From assembly GCA_019915135.1 (NCBI GenBank), contig JAHLMK010000040.1:1-64000 (forward strand): a stretch of DNA of 64,000 nucleotides. Direction: 5' to 3'. A model generated the notes under the pieces. That model saw nothing but the letters and a program-made list of their open reading frames with translations, was not told the DNA's origin and searched no databases. Positions 32,336 to 43,598 of the stretch are shown one piece after another (position 1 is the stretch's first letter; each line of letters starts with the position of its first letter). The position numbers were made by a program, and so were the translations under genes. This stretch comes from Strobilurus pachycystidiatus (lineage: Eukaryota > Basidiomycota > Agaricomycetes > Agaricales > Physalacriaceae).

Positions 32336-33617
32336 TGAGGCTGAAAATTTATCACGTTACCTGGTCCAGACCCGGCACACCGGCCCACCGTGTTTGATGA
32401 TTGATCGGAGCCGGTCGGCCGATGAATGCAACCGCCGCAATTTGAATTCGGTTGTAAAGAACGCGTCCAGGCATATGTTTCCTTGACGGCCTGGCTATCG
32501 GAGAGCACTATACATAGCGAACGTTCACCATCGCCCGCCATCGCCATCGTCGCGTTCAGCGCGCGGCGTCCGTCGGACCCCATTGACAGCATGGTCTGCC
32601 GCCTTTGGCGTTCCCGCCAGTATGCCGCCGCCTTTGCTCATATTATTGTGGGTCTTGCGACGTTGGGTATCAGAGTGCGCATCCCACATCGCCGCCCGCC
32701 TTGTGATTGTGCTGTATCGCCGCTGCCACGGAGGTCGCCGTGCCGCTGCGACTGTACAGCATATCTCGGGCGCTGTGTTGCCAGATGCGTTGCTTCCTTA
32801 TCTTCTCTTGCTTGCGCTAATTGTCACTTTCAGAAGATAGTGACGCCCTCATTTACGTTTTCCGATGCCTTCACTGTGTCCTCGGTATGCCTGCTTCCAA
32901 CACCTCATGCTCGTCTCGCGTCCTCTTAGCTTCCAGGGTTTGTCATTCGCAAGGAATTTGTTCTTGTTCACATCATGCCATGTAGGCTTCCGGTACATGT
33001 TGGTACTCGTGTCTCCTACCAGAATTTATTTCGATTCGTACTGCTATGCTTGAAAAGAAACTGTACTGTTACATAGTGTCATAAGAGATCCACAGCTTCG
33101 TATATCTGAGAATACTTTGTAAGTCTTACAAGTCGTTTTGACGCATATACAGCTATTTGCAGGCATATGGACGACTGCGTATATCCTCTTACATGCCCAC
33201 ACATACAGTATACGTAGTAACAGACGCCTTAACGCAGGTGAAGATGGCATAGCAGGCTAGTCTGGTTAACCCGGCTCTAGTACGAGCGAAGACAGTCGTT
33301 CTCTCGTATAATAGAATAGCAGGCGTACGGGGCCATATCAAGGCACGTGCTCGCGTATACACGTGCGTAAGATCTTGTCAACTTTTGCGACGCGGTTCAG
33401 TTGCTATCACGATTGACGTGTGCTTACTGTTTGTAGCAATAACAAGCCCAGTGCTGCTCAGTGTTCAGTGAATTGTTTGGGTAGAAATTCTACTCATATC
33501 TAGGCACAATCTAATTTGAAGCATCCGATTTCATGTCGGCGACCGCCGCTGGCATCAGAGACTTCATCACCCTACCAGACCGGGTCAGATTATAAGAGAT
33601 AGCACATTTTGACAGGC
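32336..33617. other. 1.3 kb without a supportable gene
   Basis: A plus-strand frame near 32543-32929 is open but compositionally odd (Cys/Arg/Pro-rich) and unrecognised. The stretch after 33050 is AT-rich and repeat-poor. Confidence 0.35.
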
Positions 33618-34332
33618 TTACGGCAGTCTCCCCGCAATGTTGTTCTTGGACAGGTAGAGAGACATCGCCACCACAGTTGCTTGTAATGCAGCTTTGAGCT
33701 CCTTACCTAGCGAGGTCCACAAGTCTGTCAGCATCTTCTCAGACTCCAAATTGGAAGTGAGACGTTGCAGGAAGTGACGAGTTACTTGTGTTACTTTGGA
33801 GGCGTGTATTTGTGCAGATTCGTACTGCCACATGTCGAGCAGCATATGTAGCTGGTAAGGACTGGCGCGTCTCACTGGGCTAGAGCTATGCATCCGAATC
33901 AGCCGAACGAACCTCGAGCAAAAGCCACGAAAACTTGCCAGCCGGTGAGCAGCATGAGTAGCTGGCAAGTACCGATGCGTCTGACGGGGCCAGAGCTACG
34001 AATCCGATTCAGCCGAGCAGACCTCGCGCAAACGATATGGAAACTCGCCACTGGGATTTGCACTGCAAGAGCCACTCGTCTGAGACCTTGAGATAAGTCT
34101 GGAAGGCCTCCAGGGTTACCTGCGGTCCAAGGGGAAAGAGAAATTCCCCATCAATTGCGTCACAGTCTAGAGCACTGTCAATGGCGGCCCCACGGGCTGC
34201 CAGTAATTCATTTGGCGCCGCCGACCAGAAAACGTCTTCGCATGGCCTGGATGTTGACGGTGGCGGGAGATAATCGTCGACTGGACGATTACCAGCACGG
34301 CGACCCTCGTCCGAGCCCTTGGCGCGAGGCAT
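33618..34332 (-). CDS. Hypothetical helical protein with a duplicated small exon
   Basis: The minus-strand start is ATG 34330-34332 (MPRAKGSDEGRRAG). The first exon runs to about 34040 (VTLEAFQTYLKVSDEWLLQ, QWR). The final exon (about 33849-33618) reads LHMLLDMWQYESAQIHASK onward to TAG. Between them lies an imperfect 114-bp tandem duplication (about 33835-33948 and 33949-34062). A phase-0 model gives each unit a 27-nt exon (LLMLLTGWQ) and an 87-nt intron with donor GTTTTC or GTTTCC and acceptor CCAG, and keeps the frame. No known domain is visible. The splice model is tentative because the donors are weak. Confidence 0.4.
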
Positions 34333-35229
34333 GGGAGGGTGGGAGTGGCGCCGGCGCCTGCATCGGCAAAGCAAAGGACACAGCTATGAGTGCAAACGTC
34401 TGTCAGATGCATGTTACAGCTGCAGAGGAAGATATGCGGCTCGCCATGGTTGTGGTAGGTCGGTGCAAAGTGAGTCTTAGAACATGGCCATCAGCTTCAG
34501 CCCACAATGTCTACCGCGAGGTCACCACCTGTTGCGAATTGCGTCTTAAGTCCACCAAAGCTTGAGTTCAAGATTTCGAAGAACAAATAAAACAGAAATC
34601 GCCTGCCTGATTGAGTTTGCCCCGGAGCTTGATTTGACTCATCAAGTCGCTGACGCCGGAGTGCAGCAGAGCGAGTAGCGCATACATTCAAGATATCCGC
34701 TGGCGAACCTTCTCCGCGGGAGTCTATCACAAGAAAAGAACCTGATGGAGCCAGCGGTAGGCGTCTCGCTCTAGTATGTAAAAGGTCGCATGTACACGCT
34801 GTATAGACTATGAAAATGCGTTTGTCAATTGAATAGGACATTCCCATATTATGATCGGCCGCGAGAGACGTTCGGCGTCCAGGGAGCCGCAGATGACAAT
34901 GACGGCCAAACTAGGTAGCAGATTGCTCAAGATGATAGAGACCGTAGGTAACGAAAAGTCGTCTGGCTGGGGGCTGAAAGGAATGAAACAGATAACAAGT
35001 CAGCATGACCAGAGATAGTAAACGGGACGCGCCTTATCATGAGCGCTACAGCGCGCTGTTCTGTCCCAGAGATCCGGTCAATTGCCCCTTCTGCGAGGTG
35101 CTGTACGATAAGACAGTGAGATTTGGTTCTATTTTGTATATTGTACCTCGTATATATCTACCCTCGAACAAGTTACCTGTTTTGAATATCTACCCGTCAA
35201 ACGAGCTACCGCTACCAGCACGGTCTCGT
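34333..35229. other. 900 bp without a supportable gene
   Basis: Open frames on both strands are short. A plus-strand one near 35005-35120 (CPRDPVNCPFCEVLYD) has two Cys pairs but no continuation. Confidence 0.35.
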
Positions 35230-37300
35230 CAAGCCTCTACAGGCGCTCGGTAGACTGGACGAGAATGTCGACCTGGCGGTTTTTCCTTCGGCTCGAGAAC
35301 TTCGCGCTTGACTTGCACTCCACTAAGGCGGATGAATTGGCGGAGAGTTTGGGCGTCTTCCTGCATCTGCACTTCTATCGGATGCCTAGGGCCTAGTATA
35401 GACTGACGCCTCGGGAGGGGAAACAACATCACACTCCAAGGGACTGCAGAGATGGCCACAAGACTTGCGGTGATTAAGCATTCGTACGCTTGGTTTGAAT
35501 ATCGTCTTCCTCCACGCTGCCCCGCTGCTCCCGCGAACAGTCCATTGACTCCACCGCGGGCGTCGGCAGAACCGCCAGAGCAGACCCAACGGCCAGGAAA
35601 GGCGGCTACGATCTTCGAGCGGCCGTCTCTTTCCTGATGGTAGTAGGATCGGCACTCGGGCCAAACAGAGTGGCGCAAGCGTGTTTGGATCCAGTCGTTA
35701 TACTGATCGCATACGTTGCCTTTAATATCGAACGAAGTGATCTTGCCACAGGTTTGATCAACTTCAAGACGTATCTAGAGCGCCTCAGCTTCGATTTGCT
35801 ATGAACACAGCATTAGCGTGACTACCTGCAACTCTTCGGAAAAGATAGCTGAACCATGACCTGTCGCGACGTTTGGACCCAGCAACGCGATAATATTCGG
35901 GAACTCAGGCATATAGAACCCTGAATAGGCCTTCAAACCGCCCTGTGTTCTCCAATACTCGTCTAAATGACTTTGGCGGCTCGTACATGGAAATTCACGG
36001 GGACCTACACAGGACGTTGATCATGATCCCGACACAAGAAATACGCACCTACGAGGGAGTATCCTGTGCCGAAAATGATAACATCGAGAGGAAGTACTTC
36101 CCCAGATTGGAGCTTGATGCCTTGTTCGAAGATTGAGTCAACGGCAGCCCGCCGTAGAGATACGTTTTTCTGGTTGAGGCTAGCGAAATACCCCGGATCG
36201 AAGGTGATCCGTTTACAACCCGGTGCGGATTCTGGGATAGGACAGTCGGCGTATTGCTGTTTCATGCACACGCCCAGCCGCTGCCATATATATTCAAGGC
36301 CTCGAACGTCGAGGCGGGGCGTTCGCTGGCCTTACGCGTCGCGTTCAAGAGCCATTTTCGATCTTTGTCGAATATGACGTACCCCATATTGCTCTAGGGG
36401 CGCGATGTCAGCCAAACAATCATGCCTCGGAAGATCTATGTAGATCGTACGGGGATCCGTACCCTAGCCATGATACATGCGCGCCATGTTCTCTGAACAC
36501 CCGGGATATGGCTGAAGATCCATTCCAAAGAGAGTACACAATATTGGTCTTTCAATGCATGAGCGCCGAATCACGAAAAAGAACCTCAGTGCGTACCATA
36601 GGCAAGAACCATTGCGGCGTCCAACAAAAGTTGATCACCTCTGTGCTCGGCTCGCGACCGAGCCGAGGGACAGATGGCGCTGCCGAACATCCGTTCCCAA
36701 TGACGCCGACACGTGTCCCTCGTAAAACGACACCGTGACGCCACAACGCGGAACGCCATAGCCGACTTTTGAAAGCATCCATCCCTTGAGGTCTTGCGGC
36801 CACATGCGACTCGCGAACGCCTATCGCGTAGAATAGGATCGCAGTGTCTCTTCGCCCTCCCGAAAGAGGCCAGATAATCCATCGCTGGAGGTCTTTGTCC
36901 CATTCGGACATAAGCGCAGTTGCTGAACCCTGTGTGATCTCGGAGCGCGTGTTTGTCGAATACAGCGCCCCCAGTACGCATACAGGTCGCGTTAGGAGGC
37001 ATAATGGCGGTCTCAGGACGGATTCAGCTCCGTGGAGAGACTGTACCAGAGGGCTGGGACGTCGCAACCGCATCCCAGATAGGTGCTGTCCCGGGGAATA
37101 CATGACAGTCTTCAACGGCTTGTCATCATTGGCATGACCCGCGTACCCGCGGTCGTCAAAGGAGAAATCAAGCTCGCCTCCGTGGCCGTCGAAAAAATTG
37201 TGCCACTGTCATCAGTGGAGAGAGCTTGTTGTTCCTCCAAGTCTTGACGGCTGTAAGGAATTCGAAGAAAGAGGACAAGGAGGGACTCTGGGTCTTTCAA
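35230..37300 (-). pseudogene. FAD-dependent Baeyer-Villiger-type monooxygenase, broken
   Basis: Several minus-strand segments match, in order, the family of flavin monooxygenases that use NADPH and oxygen to insert oxygen next to ketones. From N to C they are a stretch with MSEWDKDLQRWI (near 36900) and the NADPH-binding loop GTRVGVIGNGCSAAPSV followed by TPQWFLP (near 36720-36650). Next are PGCKRITFDPGYFASLN and DVIIFGTGYS (near 36210-36040), and then FPNIIALLGPNVATGHGS (near 35910-35850). The closing region (SVWPECRSYYHQERDGRSK, near 35690-35620) belongs to the C-terminal part. The N-terminal FAD loop is not intact, and neighbouring segments around 36280-36380 and 36560-36900 lie in different frames without fitting introns. 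It is most likely a pseudogene; sequence error could explain single shifts but not all of them. Confidence 0.65.
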
Positions 37301-38400
37301 CTTTGTTCGTATATGGAAGACTATGACGTACGATTTGATGGCACCTTCCTAAAGGGTTTCTTGCTTGACTTTCGTTTGCTTGACTTTCGTTTGCACCGCA
37401 GAAGACCGCAGAGCCTGGCAGAGCTGCGCGACGAAAGACGATATATCAAATCGGAATACCGCAGAGCCTGGCACAGCTGCCCGATGAAAGACGATATATC
37501 AAATCGTATTCTGATTGGTTCGTAACTTTTTGCCTACAAAATGCGCCAGTCTAATTTCTTGCTTCGATTATTTGAATATTTGTAACCTGAACAGTTCCCT
37601 ATTCTTCTGAGGGCGCATCAATCTCAACCAACCTATCCTGGACCTATACTACAAAGGGCTATTGTGACGCGAGGCTTACCTCACGCCACAGCACCCGCCC
37701 GAGTCAGCGCAAGTCAGCGCGTCGAAGGTAGTAGAAGAGTAGACGCGTTTTAAAGAGCGGCAGTGCGGCGCGTCAGCGGCTTTAGCGCTGCATTTTACAC
37801 GCAGTACATGTACAGTGGCACTTATCTTTGCTCATGAGAGCGGCACGTGAGCGAGTCGCGGACCCTGGCTGCCATGAGAGACGCCTTGTGCCAAGAGCCT
37901 TTGTAGGATGGCGTAGACGAGCCCTGAACACGGCCCAGACATGGCCTATGCGTCGCCAGAAATCCTTTCGGCCCCCTGGTCCTTTCCTGATCAGACTGGT
38001 ATCCTTGACAACCTTGGTCTAAAGGATCTTTGACACACTCAACGCTTCAAATACATGCATAGAAATTCAACTATCCTGCAACATCTGATATGGCGCTTGT
38101 CGCCACCCTCAGCATTATGCTTCTCCCCGTGCTCTTAGTGATATGCCGTTGTCAACGACGTTAGTCCCGATGTGCTCAGTCGACACGCATTCCTTGATCT
38201 ATAACATTTTTAGCGCGCGCTCACCGAGTCTGCTCTGGCACCCACCCGCCGCTGGAAGCACGGCCGCTGCCAGCTGGGCCAGCCCCGTTAGGGCATACTT
38301 CAAACGAACTTCTTGCCAAAGCTTCCAAGCACACCAGGACCAACGGTCTGATCTTGCTTCTTCTACACTTTGTGTTTGATCTGATGTTAGATTACAGCGC
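37301..38400. other. 1.1 kb mostly empty, with a small tandem repeat
   Basis: Two copies of a unit of about 57 bp (CCGCAGAGCCTGGCAGAGCT, then GACGATATATCAAATCG) lie at about 37406-37507. A short duplication, TTGCTTGACTTTCG, comes just before them. No gene is supported. Confidence 0.5.
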
Positions 38401-38851
38401 CAACCTTGAAGGATGTAGAGCGCGCGGTAGGAATACGTGAATCAAAGCTCAAGGCGCCACAGAAACTAGGTGTGTCTACCGGTATCTTCCATACATGTCA
38501 TATACTTAGACGTTTGTAGAGAGCCTGTTGTCTCCCAATACGAGTGTCGATACTTGGTATGAAGCGAGCCCTTTGGGTCCCAAACGCACCGCCTCGTTTC
38601 CACCTCCATTTTCGACGCCGGCCAAAGCCGCCGCGTTCCCGTACCCTGCCTTCACAGACACTGTTGCTGCAGAGACAGCCTTCTGGGTTGTACTGACAGG
38701 AGACAAGCCTGGGTGCTACCGAGGCCGTCGCGCTGCAATGAAGGGCAATCCAAACATGGGAAGCCGGGCTCCAATTCCCACTTGGACGGAGGCAGAGGGC
38801 AACAAGATCTTGAGCTTGGCAGTCTCGAGAGGCTTTGTCAAGCGCGGATAG
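38401..38851 (+). CDS. Possible RNase H1 N-terminal (viroplasmin-like) domain protein or fragment
   Basis: The final segment from about 38528 to the TAG at 38849-38851 is open. It contains WVVLTGDKPGCYRGRRAAM and ends with KILSLAVSRGFVKRG. This resembles the small RNA/DNA-hybrid-binding domain found at the N-terminus of RNase H1 and in many fungal proteins (VV-x-G-x-x-PG-x-Y). An upstream exon ending before a GTGTGT...ACTTAG intron (about 38470-38519) may precede it. No catalytic RNase H domain follows. It may be a stand-alone domain protein or a leftover; the start is not established. Confidence 0.4.
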
Positions 38852-39225
38852 TCAATATGATTTGGCTCCATCCTACTACTTATAAGACGCGGTGCGCGGG
38901 CAACCGTCTGCAAGATTTACGTGTGTATAGACGGTAACTAAGATTTATAGCGAGGGCAATGGGAATATCTGAGGGAAAACATAGGGGGGAGGCGGGGGTA
39001 GCATGCCGTATATATATAGACAGACGATAAGTTTGTTAAGCGAACCTTAGAGCTACTAAGTAGCAAGAAGAAAAGAAAGAGAGGGAGAGGTGAGGAAGGG
39101 AAAAAATGGAGAGAGATGTGTAGAGACGGGGAGAGAGGAGTGATGGGGCAAGCTGCTTTGGCGGTGAGCCCGCTGAGTCTACGGAGCTGATGTTCACTTA
39201 CATAGCTCCGCGGTCGACGCGCCGC
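38852..39225. other. 3' flank between two convergent genes
   Basis: Purine-rich sequence (GAAGAAAAGAAAGAGAGGG near 39067-39085) and an A/T-rich TATATATATAG stretch lie between the plus-strand small gene and the transposase stop. I looked here for the left end (CACTA) of the CACTA element and did not find it. Confidence 0.4.
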
Positions 39226-42200
39226 TCAAAAATCATTGCCAGCGGTTTCGCCGTCGTCCTTGTTCTCATAAATCTGAAAGGATATATTTAGTCATCTAAC
39301 CTTACTGCAGAATAAAGACGCACCTCTTCGCAAACCACAGGCAGAGCGTGGATCACCTCCGCGTCAATGCCATTAACTTTGATTTGGGTAAGCGTACAAT
39401 GCCCAAGCTCAGTAAGGCTGTACACGGCGGGTTTGACCCTGTTGTAAACCAGACGACCGCTAGCAAGAGGAGAAATGCGAAAGTCGTCAAGGGCTGCGTC
39501 GGCAGGGGAAAGTTCCTTGTAGCGATGAACCAAGAGGAACACGTTCTTCGAGATCTTCTTGCCTTCCTTCTGCGTATGCAGGAAGATTTCTCTGATGAGG
39601 CCAACTCTGCCGCCGTCGGTTGCAACCGCCTGGTGCGGGTCCAACGTTTTTCCAGCGCCCCCTTGCTTTCGAGCAATGAATGTAGTCTTGCCCGTAGTAA
39701 CGCTGTTCACGTACTGGCCGGTTGTGATAGTCAACGAGCGCCCGTTGCGTCGCATCCAGCGACGGAGCCCGTCAGACGCAGCCTTGGACAGCTCCTCCAC
39801 GTTCCCAGTGCTGTAAAAGTCATACGACGTCTCCGTAGAGTTTACGTCCCCTGTCCAGGTTCCCCGGGCGTCGAAGTGGAGATATCGCAAGAATGCGTCC
39901 TGCGCAGGAGCCAGAGCGGGGGGGAGGATGCCTGGCGAGTATAAAGTAGCAATGTTCTGGCGGCGACAAAAAGTTCTGCACATGGTGGCTTCCAATTCGC
40001 CTAAAATAGCCTTAAACCGATGCAGAATTGTACACATTGAACGAGCTACATACCGAACTTCCGGTTGGTTGGAATTTTCTGGAGAAGTCCGTTGTAGCGT
40101 TCAAAAGCAAAACACCGCCAAGCGTGATTGGGGCCCCAGCGCCTAAGATGGTCTCCAAAATGCATCATGAGATGTTGGTAACTTTCGATCTGAGTCCCAG
40201 GATATAGCTCCAACAGGCCGCGTAAGTATGCAGTGTAGTCTTTTTTGAATTGAGCAACGGTGTCCAAGGTGATGGTTTTGGCCATGGCTAACTTGACTGC
40301 GCTGACAAGGAGGAGAAAGTTCTGCAACATGGAGTACTTCTCCTGTTCAACTGGGTCGTTACTTTGGCGATAGCCGCCCCACAGACGAGTAAGTGTGTAA
40401 GGAAGGTGTAGGATGCAGAACGCCTTCCATTGATCAGCTGTGAATTTGCCCCCTGCGGCGTCGCCAGGCTTCGACGGCGGACGCCCAACGTAACCTGGCA
40501 TCCTTCGCCGGCGCATATCTTTGCGAACCTCTGACAATATCGTTGCTCCAAGAAGCACGGTAGGGGTTGATTTCTTCCCCGGGCGTCGCTGATTCGGAAC
40601 GCTGAGCAATCGGCCATGTTCATTCACAAGTCCCCGAGCCTTCCGCTGAGAATACATGAGATATGAAACGGGTAGCATAAATCGAACCTTACCTCATCCT
40701 GAAGTGCAGAAACCAGTTTCTTAACGCCCATTGCTAAATATTGCTCCTCTGTGTGCTTTTGGAGAATCTCAAAACACAGTTCCGCGAGGAACTTAAGACC
40801 GCGGGTTTTCAAGGATTTGAGGGTTTCAGTCTCGAAAGCCGCCTGTGCTTGACTCAGATCCTTTTCCGCGGAAGGAAAGGAGTCCGGTGCCGCCGCTGTT
40901 GTGTACTCTTGAGGCATGGGATGCTTTTGGTACTAGGCCCACGCTGATCAACGAGAGATAGGGAGGGATATATGAAGCACATACATAAGCCGCCAGCCTC
41001 CTATAAAGTTTGCCCTTCGAGGCTGCGTATCGTAGCCCAGCGTCGCGAGACATTGAGATCAGAACAGCTTGATCAAGGTTTTTGTGATCGCCGCCTTTCC
41101 TGATACGATCAAAAACAACCGCTGCCTCGTCCTCGGTGGCGGCGTACGCGCTCCGTTGCGACGAAAGATCGGGGCCTTCCTCCAAGGTCACGTCCATCCC
41201 CCATATCTTGCGGACATGGCGTTGGAACAGGCCAAGGTAGAAACCGTGCATCGAGTCAATAGTGATGAACTTTGTTGGGTCCCAGTAGGGAAGGCGTAGA
41301 AATTCTGAATGGCGAATGTGATGAGCCTCCCAGAGTTCCTCCTGCGCTTGTGCATCCGCAGCGGCCTGCCAGGCTCGTGCCCGTTCGAGATGAGCCTCCC
41401 TATCGCGCGGAGTCCAAGTTGATTGATCCAGGTTGTCGCAGTCCTGTATGGTCTGTTTGCATTCAGAGCACCAGTGAGAGCTGCGTGCCGAGCCAAGGCC
41501 TGAAAGAAGGCGCATGGCAGGCAAATCGGCGATCAAAGGAACTAAAGCACACCGCACGCGTCGTCCGAGTGGATGCCGAGAAGTCCGGCTGAGGTAGAAA
41601 CCGTGAGCCCATGACTCTTCGAGATCATCTACAAGAGGGCGGAGCAGGTGGTTGACCTCTGCGCCGGACGGCTCCCTGGGCCCGGGAATGACGCCGACAA
41701 GAAAAATGTTCTCAACACGATACCGCAGCTCAGGAGGCAGATTTAGGCAGACCATGTACGTGGGGCTGACGGAAACCTTTGGGCCAGCGATACGATTACC
41801 GTAGGGATTCATCCCATCCTGATTCAGCCCAAAAACAAGTCTTCCCTCCCCATTGCCGTCCAAAAAATGCCGGACGCCGTCAGGCCCCTTGAACTCTTGG
41901 AGTATTGACCCGTCCCAAATGTCCTTCATCGTGCCAGACCCAATGGAGGACAGTTCATCGAGATTTCTGTCTAGCATGTCCTCAATATCGGGGCGCGAAT
42001 AAAGCCTGCCTAGCCATTGCTTGAAATCATGGTAGACATACTGGCGCGTTGGTATCCAAGTGTTTTGAACTGTACGCTTCAGCAACGTCCGTCCGCACAC
42101 TTTTTCTCCTGGAGCAGGCGCGTGCGAGCACTTGAGGCCTTCGGATGGGTCGGGAGGGATGTCATAGATGGCATAACAGCGGGGACAGCAAATGAAGGAC

Positions 42201-43328
42201 TTCGTAACAGGTTCGGCGTCCAGACGCCTCATAGCGGTGCGAACGTCAGAAGGCACGCCGCCCAAGACGGCGTCGCGGCGGTCATCTGGAATCTCGAACG
42301 CCGATGCTGCAGCGTAGAGAAGGAGGCGAAGTTGGAATAATAGGAATGCTGCCCGGTTAACAGACAGGCTTCCAAAGGCACTCAGCGTCGAGACCGTTAG
42401 GAGACACAGGAAAGGGATGGGATTCCACAGCCGAGACCCCATCGTTGAGGTATAACGACCTGCAGAGTATCGTCAAGAGCGAATTCACCGCAACAACAAA
42501 GAGCTTACTGGTATCTACAGCATGACTGTCTATGCTGATCTTGTATTTCGCCCGCTTTATCTCTTCGATCCGCGACAGAGCTTTGTCAACATCTCTTGCC
42601 ATGGCCTCCCCAACCAGTCGATGACGCACATCGCGGCTGCGCATCGCTTCCTCGGCATAGGAGCGACATTGTCCCAGGTACTGGATATACCGAATGATGG
42701 GAGTGTCGGCTGTTTCATCCAGCGGAGGGACTGGCCCATGGTCTTCCAAAAATGGGACCGATGGGGCGTCGGTGCCTTCGGAAACGGTCTCGGCGGCGGA
42801 CGTAGGACTTGGGGGTGTCGAAGTTGTGGCGGGATGCGGAGAGGGTAGAAAGACAAACGCGGTATGTGTCGCAATCTCCTCCAAGGCCTCCGGCCACTGG
42901 GCTAGCTTCTTCTTCATGAACTGCAGCGTGACAAGGCCAGGGTCGGACGCCGGCTCGTTGCGAGCTGGGGAGCGCGTCTGTGGTTGAGGCGAGTTTGCTT
43001 CAGTAGAGGATGGAGGAGGCGGGCCAACTTCGACGTCCGACTCTCTTCCGCTCGCGACGTCAGACCAGTCTCCACTCGCGTCGTCGTCTTCCTCAGCATC
43101 TATAGATTCCCATATTGACTGTGCGTTTGCGCGATAATCCATGTCTGCTTTGGAGGGATGGTTGCTACGTTCATCATCAGATAACAAGCGCCCCCGAACA
43201 GGTAGGTGAGTCCTGGGATCGATGTAGTATTGTTCCGCACAAGATGAACAGTGACATGGATGCTGAACAAAGGCCTCCGCGCGCTTTGGCGAGCGCACTG
43301 GTCGACCTTTCTTGAGGCGAGGTTTCAT
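39226..43328 (-). CDS. CACTA-type (Tnp2/Transposase_21) transposase gene
   Basis: The gene starts at ATG 43326-43328 (MKPRLKKGRPVRSPKR) with a Cys cluster CHCSSC and a disordered acidic part. It splices near 42506-42458 (GTAAGC...CTGCAG) into the catalytic exon, about 42457-40980. Landmarks of the Tnp2 family follow: a Cys knuckle (CCPRCYAIYD ... KCSH), LNQDGMNPYGN, CSECKQTIQDCD, and DSMHGFYLGLFQRHVRKIWG. Later exons are separated by a 51-nt intron at about 40978-40929, one at 40690-40644 and one at about 40050-39996. They contain LPYTLTRLWGG, SYQHLMMHFGDHLRRWGP and TNRKF-GELEATMC. A last small exon (EIYENKDDGETAGNDF) ends at TGA 39226-39228. The product is about 1160 residues. No disabling stop was noticed, so the gene may be intact. 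Its role is cutting and moving CACTA elements. Confidence 0.8.
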
Positions 43329-43544
43329 GGGTCTTGGGAGTCTGAGGGAGAGCAAGTGCGAAAATTGATCGATCGGCCGCCCCTCGATAATCAATCATCG
43401 ATAAATACATCTCCAGGATCGCCGGACGCTATTTCTGCGTACCAAATCGGCGTTCATGGGCATTCAGAGCGCTGGAATGGCGATGTTGATAAAAAGACGA
43501 TATACTATAAGGTGTGCGCTCAAAATCGTGTAAATCGTCGTAGT
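39226..43544 (-). mobile_element. CACTA-like DNA transposon, one candidate end
   Basis: Beyond the transposase start, the sequence ends at a TAGTG (43540-43544), whose reverse complement CACTACGACGATTTACACG has the form of a CACTA terminus. GCG follows and would be the 3-bp target copy. A matching CACTAC end was not found on the other side between 38 and 39.2 kb, so the element may be truncated, or its left end lies farther away or has diverged. Confidence 0.4.
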
Positions 43545-43598
43545 GGCGCCAGGCATAGGATCAGGCACCAGCAACATTTAAGTAATATTAATAGTTTT

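Noticed and set aside
42357..43394. Transposase start at 43394 instead of 43328
   Set aside because: The upstream codons do not look like the family's N-terminus; the ATG at 43328 (MKPRLKKGRP) precedes the conserved basic and Cys-rich start.
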